Part shown: one piece after another, positions 37,701 to 46,862 of the stretch | How the letters are laid out: every line of letters begins with the position of its first letter | Numbering within the stretch: the stretch's first letter is position 1 | Origin: Isoetes taiwanensis | Taxonomy: Eukaryota > Streptophyta > Lycopodiopsida > Isoetales > Isoetaceae | Direction of reading: 5' to 3' | NCBI GenBank assembly: GCA_021234155.1 | Contig: JAJEKV010000006.1 | Location: 6,359,727-6,423,726 of the forward strand | DNA length: 64,000 bases | The notes under the pieces: generated by a model | What the model was told of the DNA's origin: nothing | Databases searched by the model: none | The model's input: the letters and a program-made list of their open reading frames with translations, nothing else | Program-made: the position numbers and the translations under genes

Positions 37701-37985
37701 ACACATCTGTGAAGAAGCGGAGAGCTATTGCGCCATATGGCCGGGTTCCCATTACTCCCCTGGTGAAACAGTCGATGGGGGGTGAATGGCGTGCACGCGG
37801 ATCCCGGGGAGGAGAGGATATGTCGGTGTTGTGAGATGCACGCGTGATAGAGGATGACACCATGCCCTCCGGCTTGCCCGGCCTTATGCCCATGTCCGAA
37901 AGCGAAGGCACACCGATCTTTAGATGCTTTCGGAACGCGCCCTTACATCGGGCCACTGCGCATCACCTCCTGCGGTAGCGCGACC
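34780..37985 (+). pseudogene. LINE ORF2, copy B, frame-broken
   Basis: Counterpart of 6042-9254. It aligns along its length, but no piece exceeds 140 codons. The longest (37028-37447) matches the post-palm region of copy A. The RT Asp-Asp site near 36857 reads GCGATGATGTAGCTTTGC, with the frame disturbed upstream. Confidence 0.7.
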
Positions 37986-38239
37986 GGGAGCTTACATCCT
38001 GCCAATTTCGGCACGTCGGACTTGCTCTTATGAGGCATGGTATTTGAGAGCCTACTTGTTAGGGTTTTTCCTCCCAAGTGGGGGTTTTTCATCCCGGTAG
38101 TAGGGTTCTCTTGTCTCTGATTACATTGTTTGTTTTGGTGTTGGGGTTTTGGCTTTTTGCCCGTTTCTCTGCATGTCTCAGTCTCATAGGCCTCGGCCTC
38201 CTGGACGTTAAAATAAACTTCCTTCCTTCCTTCCTTCCT

Positions 38240-38927
38240 AAATAAATCACTAGCCCAATTCCTTGATCCAAACCAACCCTTAATATTTTATTCCAAAACC
38301 TATAACCTTAGCTTTTCCTTAACTTTATACTTTATTATTACCTTACTAACTAAATATTAACATAGTAGAGAATATTAAATCGGTTAATATGCTCGCTATC
38401 CATAGGGTCTTTAAGAGATCATGAATAATCAATTCAATTCAATTCAATTAACCATGCATGCCTATTCATGACCATGCTCATATGATTTAACTCCAAGTTT
38501 ATACTACATTTAGAGCAATTGTTATTAAATCAACACACTATACAAACACTAGAAAACCCTGGTGTAAAGGCTTGATCCCCACCTTGAAATCCCGCTTGCT
38601 CATACGCACCCCAAAGAACACGCCCTGCAATATTGCTCACACCCTGCTCCTTCAGCAATCCGGCTGCAATCTGCCTTCCAAAATGTTCCACCATCACAAA
38701 AAAGACTTCTTTCCCATGGAAAACTCCTTCCCAAGAAATCAAGAATAATATTGTTGCACTTATATAACCTAGCAATGCCCTTGCATGCATGCATACATTG
38801 CATGCATGGACACATTGCATGCATGTATTCCTAGCACATAATCATTTATTTTACTTTTGAAAATGCACTCTTGTATAATGGCAACGTTACTTACATCTTA
38901 GTGTTGGTGCTAGGTTGCTAGGTCCGT
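38240..38927 (+). repeat. 3' part of the TGTAACGG unit, tandem copy 1 (B)
   Basis: Counterpart of 9516-10205. Nearly identical except at CAG/CTG positions such as 38600-38632. Confidence 0.8.
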
Positions 38928-39591
38928 ACTTAGACTTTAATCCTAAATAAATCACTAGCCCAATTCCTTGATCCAAACCAACCCTTAATATTTTATTCCA
39001 AAACCTATAACCTTAGCTTTTCCTTAACTTTATTATTACCTTACTAACTAAATATTAACATAGTAGAGAATATTAAATCGGTTAATATGCTCGCTATCCA
39101 TTAACCATGCATGCCTATTCATGACCATGCTCATATGATTTAACTCCAAGTTTATACTACATTCAGAGCAATTGTTATTAAATCAACACAGCCTATACAA
39201 ACACTAGAAAAACCCTGTGTAAGGCTTGATCCCCACTTGAAATCCCGCTTGCTCCTTCATGCACTCCCAAAGAACACTCCCGAATATTGCTCACACCCTC
39301 GCCTTCAAAGAATCCTACCGCAATCTATCGCCTTCCAAAATGTTCCACCATCACAAAAAAGACTTCTTTCCCATGGAAAACTCCTTCCCAAGAAATCAAG
39401 AATAATATTGTTGCACTTATATAACCTAGCAATGCCCTTGCATGCATGCATGCACACACTGCATGCATGGACACATTGTATGCATGTATTCCTAGCACAT
39501 AATCATTTATTTTACTTTTGAAAATGCACTCTTGTATAATGCCAACGTTACTTACATCTTAGTGTTGGTGCTAGGTTGCTAGGTCCGTTAT
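38928..39591 (+). repeat. 3' part of the TGTAACGG unit, tandem copy 2 (B)
   Basis: Counterpart of 10206-10872. Begins ACTTAGACTTTAATCC. Confidence 0.8.
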
Positions 39592-39766
39592 TGTGATTTA
39601 GATCGCCGAGTTGATCCTCCCGCAACTTCGGGATCTTGTCAAAACTTGCAAAGTGACTAGATCTAGGTTGGTATAACTTTACAAAACAACATTGGTGAAG
39701 AATTGAATCTTCTTACTCATAATAATCAGAGATCAACTATAGTCTATCCATTATCAAATACAATAT
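39592..39766 (+). repeat. Left end of the second, diverged unit (B)
   Basis: Counterpart of 10873-11045, interrupted after AATAT by the complete Ty3 element. It continues at 52942. Confidence 0.6.
39762..39766 (+). repeat. Target-site duplication AATAT (left)
   Basis: AATAT before the 5' LTR. The identical AATAT follows the 3' LTR at 52937-52941. Confidence 0.9.
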
Positions 39767-41405
39767 TGTGACGGTCCAGGGGAATATACGCCATAAATAC
39801 GTATATTCCCGGATCCGGTTCACCATACAAGCCTATCTTCATAGCCTTGTATACCATAGATTGTGGCACTAGGGGGCATGGCTAAGTTATTCTCATAACT
39901 TAGCCAACCATAGGTTAAGCCATTATCCACGTGGCCTTAACCTATTGGGGCACCGCCACACAGGACTCACCCGATTGGTGCCACGTGGCATCCTAGATGG
40001 ACCTAACTTATATAGGCACAAACCCTAACCCTAGACCTCTTTCCAGCCCTAGCACCCAGAGACTCACCTACTCGTTCGAAAACCCGTTTCGAACATCGTT
40101 TGTTGTGGCATAGGCTGGTGCAGCAGCCCCAGCAGGGTAGACTCGTTCTTGGAGTAGGAGCAGCAGCTTGTGAGTCGAAGACCATGGAGGCGCCTTGGAT
40201 GCGAGGGGAGAGCACCCGGGCGTATGTAGAATAGTAGTCGCGATAGCTTATCTGGAATTAGCATTCCAGATATGCTAGTATCTTGTATCTAGAGTAGAGC
40301 CATCCTAGAACCCATATTCAACATCTTGAACCCTAATCAAGGAACCCTAACTATTAGTTAGATTTGTATGATTAGGTTAAGATGTTCTTCTTATGATTAT
40401 TCTCATGATGTGATGATTATGTGATGATGGTTGATCATGTTTGCTCCTCTTGTATTGGGAAGGGGGTAGAGACCTAGAGCCATATGTAGTATGCTCCTAG
40501 AGTAGATCCCTTAGTTCCTATTAGTCATGTGCTGTGCATAGGAGCCCACCGTGCTATTGAGGCTATGATATGACTCAACACCATATAACGGGGCTAGAGG
40601 GAAAAGGGAGGGAGGATCCCCGCCGAGTGGGGGCTTCGGGGATCCCATAGTATGCTGGAGCTTATGGCCTGGCCACTGTGCGGGCCGAGCATGGGTCCGA
40701 CACCTCCGGGGCAATGGTGTTGCCACGCCTCTCGAGAGCTGCAAGTGTTGGCTTGGCTCGCTTTGGGGGTTCACTGGGTTCTTAATCGCGGTGTCGCCAC
40801 GATTCTCTAGCCGCCCACGGCACCTCTAGATCCTGGAAGGGGAGATGCAACCCTTCCCGCCTCATCGGACAGGGAGATGCAACCGGAGTAGTCCCGGCGG
40901 GTGATGCCATGGGATTGCGATCCCGGAAGGCTAGAGTCCCGTCGAGAGCCTGATCTAGCCCATCCGCAAAGTATGCAATGGGGAGGGGCGGATGGAGTGG
41001 TCAACCCTAGCCATTGTTCTATGCCAGCCCTCGCCATTGCCATGACTCGGTCTGCTCTATCTTGAGGCCTAGCCAGTCAGTCATCCTCCTTGCGAGTCTG
41101 AGCCGGGGTAGGAGCTCTCATGTCTTATGGTTCGTGATTATCATCTTTGCCTTGGATTATGAGTGATGCACTACCCTTCGAGGTAGTACTTGTATATGTT
41201 GATGCTAGTTCTGACGTGTTATCGCTTCAGCCCTGTTATAGGAGCCCATAGGGGAAGGGCGCGCCAAGACACCTTCAGTTTCCTTCCCCGCACTAAGAGT
41301 CACCTCGAGTGCTGGGGGTAGACGGCGGCCCATCGTGGCTGAAATGATGGGGATTTCCTGCCGAGTGTACGGCTGGGCGCCGTACGTTTAGCAGGGAGCG
41401 TCACA
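39767..41405 (+). mobile_element. 5' LTR of the complete chromovirus
   Basis: TGTGACGGTCC...GAGCGTCACA. U3 holds two hairpins: GGAATATACG/CGTATATTCC at 39781-39809, and GGCTAAGTTAT/ATAACTTAGCC at 39880-39905. It also has the G-box palindrome TGCCACGTGGCA (39979-39990) and TTATATAGG (40008-40016) as probable TATA box. Telomere-like ACCCTAACCCTA follows the TATA box. Many differences from the 3' LTR are at CAG/CTG sites, so LTR divergence should not be used for dating without re-sequencing. Confidence 0.92.
39979..40016 (+). promoter_or_regulatory. LTR promoter core: G-box palindrome and TATA box
   Basis: TGCCACGTGGCA (a CACGTG G-box, known binding core of plant bZIP/bHLH factors) lies 17 bp upstream of TTATATAGG. 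The same arrangement occurs at 11256-11293 and 51502-51539. Confidence 0.65.
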
Positions 41406-41406
41406 A

Positions 41407-41418
41407 TGGTATCAGAGC
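41407..41418 (+). promoter_or_regulatory. Primer-binding site, tRNA-iMet
   Basis: TGGTATCAGAGC, one base after the LTR end. Exact complement of the plant initiator-methionine tRNA 3' end. Confidence 0.93.
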
Positions 41419-41980
41419 GATGTTCTTGGTTGACCAAGAACTAGCACTGACCATAACCATGAAGTAGTCTAACAGGCCTATAGGGGTGTGAAATAAACAT
41501 TTCCACCATTGAACCGCGAAAATTGGGGAAAAAAATTTTCTCCTAGGTAGTGGGTCAGGAATTAGGCTAAGTGTTAGACGAAGATTTGAGTGAGTCAAAC
41601 GAACCTTCTAGTAAATTTGGAGTGAAAATTATGCATCTGCATCAAATTTCACCTAAAATGGGTCGAAGAATCATGCCAATCGGAGACCCAGGTGAAAAAT
41701 GGCGCAAATTCATAAATTGCACTTCGAACCATTAGGAAAATTCGAAAATTTAAAGATAATATCAAATTAATATAGGTTAATATATACATTAATAGTTAAA
41801 TAATTAATAAATAGGGTGTAATTAATAAGGGGGGCTAATAAATAGGGGCAATTATGGTAGGAGAATATTCCCAGGGACCCTCCTTTTTAAATATCTGACA
41901 CCTCATTTTCTCTCTCCAACCCTTCACCCCCAACTCTCTCTTGCTCAGCCCTTCGTCACCCATTTTCTGAACCATAAGAT

Positions 41981-43058
41981 ATGGCTCGCACCAAACAAAC
42001 CTACAGGAAGCCTGGAACAAGACCTACCCTCTCCATGGCGCAGCAAAGCAGGCGACATGTGAAGAAGATCCCGAGCACCTCCGACCCAAGAAAGGGGAAG
42101 AGGAGCTTCCCCCCAGCAGCAGCAGCAGCAGCGAAGCCTCCTTCCATGACGCCGAGGAGAGTCCCAAAGCCAGCAGCCTCCGCCGGGTGTACTGTCAGGG
42201 ACTGCCAATCTCCGCCATTTCGACCCTGACACCGAGGTGGAAGAAGAGGTGGAGGAGCAGGTGCAGCAGCAGGTGGAGGAAGCGGGGCCTTCAGTGCCCA
42301 AGAAGAAGGGAAAGGAAAAAGTAGCAGAGTGGCCGGAGGAGAGGGCCGCTAGGAAGAAAAGGGAGAGAGAGAGGGAGCTGAGAGAGCAGGAGAGGCGGAC
42401 GAAGAGAAGGAACGACAGGCCTCGCCGGACCGTCGTTATTCAAGAGCCCCGGCCGGAGGAGGAACCTCAAGTGGAGGAAGAGGAGGAGGAGGGGCAGCAG
42501 GATCCCGATGCTAGGCCACCCTGCCCTAAGTGGCCGGAACCACCTAAGGTGGTGAAGAAACAAAAGGTAGGGGAGCGGGCATTCGCGCTCCAGCAGGACC
42601 GGGAGTTCAAAAGGAAGATGGTGGCATACAAGGAGTACCTTCGTCATTGGACGAGGTACAATGAGTGGTATTGCCAGCCAGAGGTGCAAATAAGTGGTGG
42701 GCGGCAGTCAAGAAGAACCAGCCCAAGCCACCCCCACCGGACCGAAAACCCAAGAGGGTTCACCACGGGCCTAACAAAGACGCACGCCGGGTTTTAGGAG
42801 ATTCGGCACTTTCAGATGTGCACGAATCTCCTGATAAGGAAGGCGCATTTTGAGCGTCTCCTTAGAGAGATTTTGCAGCAGTTCCGGACCGATTATAGGG
42901 TTACCCCTCTAATGACCCGGGCTCTGCAGGAGGCCGCCGAAGCAGAGCTGGTGCAGCTCTTCGAGGAGGGAAACCTCTGCGCTATCCATGCTAAGCGGGT
43001 AACCCTCATGCCGAAGGACATCCACTTAGCACGGAGAATCCGCAGGGAGAGGCCCTAG
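41981..43058 (+). CDS. Histone H3-like protein encoded by the retrotransposon (frameshifted copy, ~358 codons)
   Basis: Starts [16 protein letters not shown], the canonical H3 tail opening (Ala7 to Tyr). A Lys/Ala/Pro linker follows ([16 protein letters not shown]), then an acidic then basic insert of about 200 residues ([37 protein letters not shown]). A conserved block [21 protein letters not shown] and [14 protein letters not shown], like H3 KKPHRYRPG, come next. 42798-43055 encode the histone fold: [69 protein letters not shown], ending RRIRRERP. Loop 1 has canonical H3 length, not the longer CENH3 loop. Total length is ~2.6 times H3. Frames change near 42200, 42690 and 42795. These may be base errors, because the block A copy reads differently there. 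Lying between primer-binding site and gag, it is part of the element, not a host gene beside it. Confidence 0.88.
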
Positions 43059-43866
43059 GCCTCAAATTTTGTAAATTTTGTAAATTTTGTAGAAGAATTA
43101 AAATCTTCATGTAATTATGTTTCTTATTAATATAAAAGTCATTTTCCTCTATAATTAGAAAAAAAAAAATGTTGTATGCTTGAAATGTAGGAAATAGAAC
43201 CCAATTGTGGTAGAATTCTTCATAGCATGTCTAGAAACACCCTAGAAATCATGACTACAACAAAATTTTGGCAAAAAAATCATCAAAATGCAAAATTGGG
43301 CGGTCGGTGAGACCGCGCCAATGGCCTCTCAAGGCCCGACGCGGGCGCCAAGCATGGATTCACCCGCCTACCCCCAAAAACATGCTTTTTGGTGTCAGTT
43401 TTGCTCAAAATAAGTTGCTAGTTAGGTTAGAATTGGCCCAATTAGCCATATTAGCATCTTCAAATTCCCTAAATTGACCAAAAATTGGCCCAAAACAGGC
43501 CAACCGGGTGAGACCGCGCCAAATGCGTCTCATACCCATGACGCTGAGGCCATCCGCGGATTCACCGAGGTCAGCCATCTTTGGCCCAAATTAGCCAAAT
43601 TTGATCCAACAAATTGCCATGTAGTGTTTCTTGCCTTGTTTTGCTTAAGTTTGCACTTCATGGTAGTTCATTTGGACACCCAGAGCCATAGAACCAAGGT
43701 CGTCTTGGGTAGGCACCTTTTTGCACGAACCCCGAGGTCACCCATAGTCTATAAAAATAGGCCCCATTTGTCATTTTTCTTCCTACGTAATGCCCCCGCC
43801 CCTTAGGCGATTTTCTCGATCCTCCACCGATCTTTGCAAGCCATTTTCTACACCCTTTCCTGCTCA
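43059..43866 (+). other. Spacer with H3-gene 3' end and TATA box for the next ORF
   Basis: No gene. AT-rich 3' sequence (repeated TTTTGTAAAT, then TTATTAATATAAAAG) lies directly after the H3-like stop. Two imperfect repeats around GGTGAGACCGCGCC (43295-43372, 43505-43572) follow, then CTATAAAAATAGG (43749-43761), 106 bp before ATG 43867. This suggests an internal promoter (inference). Confidence 0.55.
43749..43761 (+). promoter_or_regulatory. TATA-like box upstream of the second ORF
   Basis: CTATAAAAATAGG, conserved in copy A (15012-15023). The unrelated minus-strand element has TTTATATAAA at the same map position. Confidence 0.5.
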
Positions 43867-45404
43867 ATGGCGCCCAGCAACTTTGAGAGATGGTACAATG
43901 CTGCCAGCCATATCCATGTGCTTCCAGTAGATCAAGCCTTCTCCGTGTTTGATCACTTGTTTGATCTTCACGCAACTTTGACTAGAACACCCTACTACAC
44001 GGACATTATGTGCCAATATGACCAGCAGGTCCTGCCTTGGGAAGTTAGACTGCCTCCTAGGGGAGGGAATTGGGTTTCCCTTGAGACACTTACCCAAGCC
44101 TTAGGTCGAGAGTTGGCAGGATCCAAAGGCAAGAAGCAGCTATGGGATAGGACTAGGACCATGCCCGATTACATGACCTGCAGACATAATAGGCATAGGT
44201 ACCTTTCAAATTTCGCATGGCCCTTGCCCTCTTCATGCACTATAAGTCAATCAACAAAGTAGGGGAACCCTCTGTTCAGCCCTTAGACTTAGCGCCACTT
44301 GATACCCGTAGAGCCCAGGATCAAATCCTGAATATAGAATCCTCCGCCTACGAATACTATGGCACGACGTCAGGGGCACCATCTCTGCAGATCCATGAAG
44401 ACTATGAGCAGCTAGGGGAGCAGAACCCAGAATGGGAGAGCAGGGAGGCAACAAGAATGAGGAGGTATGCGCCGAGGCATGACGACGACGCGAGAATGTG
44501 CCTAATGCACCCACCGGTCCGGCATCACAGCCTTTGTCGCCGATAGTCATCGACGGGGAGGAGTACATTTTGCAAATGACATCCTCAACTTGTCCCATCT
44601 TGTGAAACAGGGTCTCCAATCGACAAGCTCTTGGGCATGATAGCACACCTGAAGAGCAATGTACATCATCGACTACTCATACCAGAGATTCCAAGGGAGT
44701 CGGAGAGACACTCTTATGCTTTGGGAGATAATGTCGATATAGCAGCCTCATCGCCAGATTAGGGAGATCTATCGACAGCGAGGAGCCTATTATCTCGCAG
44801 GAGGAGTTCCAAAGACATACTGAGCACACTCTACAAAACCAGGGAAGGGCCCAAGCTCAAGCCGACCAGTTCGAGCCAGAGCATGAGGGAAGGGTCCAGC
44901 AAAGATCAACTTGACAACGCAACCAAAGATGTGGAGGGATCATGAAGACCGATGGCAGTGGATGCCTACGGTGAAGCAGCTTAGAGGAAGGGCACTGGAT
45001 CGCGAGGCGTAGGGAAGGGCGCGACACTTCGCTACTATCTTCCAGCCCTCAGCCAGGGGCAAATGATAGTCTTCCACAAGGAGTTCAGCCCAAGGGGGGA
45101 AGAATCCGTGGCACTTCTCATAGCACTTTCGGGCTTCGGGCAGCACTCGAAGATATACGCCCATGCCGACCACATTATTCTTTTCAACAGGGCAGTCGCG
45201 CTCCATTGCCTCGACTTTGCGAGAGGGCATCTTAGGGATGCAACACTTTCAGTGGTAGCAAAGAATAAAGACTGTAACTCCCGCAACCAGGAGATGGCCC
45301 GAGCACTTGAAGGAAGATCGACGAGGAACATCTTGCGCAACCTCGGCAAAGGCCTCCGATTCAGGGATGTCAAGAACTTCTTCAGGCTTTCGGGAGGCCA
45401 CTGA
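43867..45404 (+). pseudogene. Second ORF of the chromovirus, function unknown
   Basis: From ATG 43867 the frame reads MAPSNFERWYNAASHIHVL...PPRGGNWVSLETLTQALGREL. One shift near 44210 leads to ALALFMHYKSINKVGEPSV...YEQLGEQNPEWESREATRMRRYAP. After a poorly readable, Gln/Glu-rich middle (44560-45050), 45063-45404 reads VFHKEFSPRGEESVALLIAL...NILRNLGKGLRFRDVKNFFRLSGGH and stops. A gap of some 200-300 bp with AT-rich sequence separates it from gag. I recognise no domain. It could be an extended Gag N-terminus, a captured host protein, or an element-specific accessory protein. Confidence 0.5.
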
Positions 45405-45604
45405 ATAGTTGTAAAAATTTTCTTAAGTTTTATGCTAAATGTTTCTTGTATCCATTGTGCTAAGATATATCTACCTTATCATGTAATCCTTATGTATTAA
45501 TGACTATTAACTGTTTTGCAAATGTAAGGCTTTGTATGATTTCTTATAACTAAAGATAATTCAATTGCAAGAAAAAAATTGATCAACATCTAACCCAAAT
45601 AAAA

Positions 45605-46862
45605 TGTATTGATGATCAATCCTTGCAGCAAGGAACTCAAGTGCAGGATCTCAAGATCAGCACCGACCACGCAATTGGGTACCAAGGAACTTGTTTGGCG
45701 TGAGAACAGAAGACCTTGGAGGATATATGTCACTGCAGGCAGCAACGAAGGTTGGTGCAGATGAGGAATCAGATGCAACACCTCATCAACTGGGCGACAC
45801 CTCTCATGAATGCACAGGAAGATGGTCACCCACCTCCACCTTGTTTCCCGGGTGGTGACGAAGTCCCTCAGCAGGAAGGGGAGGGCAACCAGGGGAACCT
45901 CAGGGATAGGAGAAGGAAGAGGAGAACCAGGAGTCCATCATCATCTAGCTCTAGCTCATCAGACAGCTCTTCCAGTGAGGACAGCTCTAGCTCCGACAGT
46001 CAGTCTGGCACACCTAAAGCAAGGAAAAGAGCAAGAAAGACAGATGACTATCAGAAAAATGTGGATAGTGCTATGAGCAATGTATGGAAGACAAGGAAGC
46101 TGGGCCAGTTTTCAGGGAAAGACAGGTCAGGCATGGAGGCTGAAGCATGGCTTGATGAAATGGAAGAATTTGGCAACTCATACGGTATGAAAGACAAGGA
46201 CATAGGGAAAGTTGCTACAGCTAACCTTATTGGACCTAAGAAGGATCCGTGGAAGGGATATGCTAAGTCCAACAAGTCAAGAGGAATAATTGCAGGTTTA
46301 AGACCTTCAAAGAAGGCTTTCCGCATAAGCACTATGTGCCAAGGTCTCATACTAGTAGACAGATTCAGCTTTTACTGAGTTGAATCGGGTAGCTTATCGC
46401 TGGCTAAGTATACCGAAGAATTTATGAGGCTCAGCTGAATGTTCCCTGGAGTCTCGAGAGGGCAAGCCGTGGATACTTACATTGAGGGGTTGAAACAGCA
46501 AATATCAAGAGGCTTGTTAGAGCAATCAACCCGAAGTCAGCTTGAGCCGAAGATAAAGCTATAAGTTTGGAGGAGGCACCAAAGAACTCCAAAGAGAAAG
46601 CAATCAACCTTCGGGGGTAAGAGTTCAGGGCGATCGTGGGGACAATATCGGGGTAAGCAATCAGCAGCTACACCATCAGGGAGTCAACAGCAAGGTAAGG
46701 GTCAGAGCAAAGCTTTTGGGGACCGTAAAGCCACGTAAATGCATCAGGGGGCAATGCTCTTAAGCCGCCTCCTAGACACCTGCCAAGGAAAAGAGACAGA
46801 ATGCATTGAGAAGAAGTTATGCTTCAGTGCTTCCGGCCGGGGCACCGACACATGATTGTCCA
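45605..46862 (+). pseudogene. Gag polyprotein (Ser-rich N-terminus, capsid, CCHC zinc knuckle), frameshifted
   Basis: The best open part is 45716-46378: a Gln/Met-rich start, RDRRRKRRTRSPSS, then a Ser/Asp/Glu tract of about 25 residues, then KLGQFSGKDRSGMEAEAWLDEMEEF, a typical Ty3 capsid start. After shifts, 46405-46500 gives YTEEFMRLS and GQAVDTYIEGLKQQISRG, the capsid C-terminal domain. 46810-46860 gives, over two frames, CFQCFRPGHR(T)HDC, a CCHC zinc knuckle. The start codon is uncertain. Gag assembles the particle and binds the RNA. The Ser-rich acidic/basic insert is unusual for chromovirus Gag. Confidence 0.75.

Larger units (their letters stand above)
33400..38239 (+). mobile_element. 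L1-type LINE, copy B
   Basis: Counterpart of 4619-9515 with the same insertion point and TTCC tail (38219-38239). It is the same insertion as in block A, not an independent one. Confidence 0.85.
32146..39591 (+). mobile_element. TGTAACGG-type unit, copy B, with nested LINE
   Basis: Counterpart of 3355-10872. The first bases are altered (AGGACGTATGGGCTCGCCG where A has TGTAACGGGCCTGGCCAG), but TTAACCTCTCG and everything after align. It ends GGTCCGTTA. Confidence 0.65.

Noticed and set aside
4619-38239. Two independent LINE insertions
   Set aside because: Both copies have the same insertion point, flanks and tail, so they are one event in duplicated sequence.
42798-43055. Centromeric CENH3 variant
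   Set aside because: Loop 1 has canonical H3 length and the tail starts MARTKQT. The sequence favours canonical H3 ancestry.
41981-43058. An ordinary host histone H3 gene beside a transposon
   Set aside because: It lies between primer-binding site and gag of one TSD-flanked element, has a long insert absent from host H3, and an equivalent occurs in a second element.
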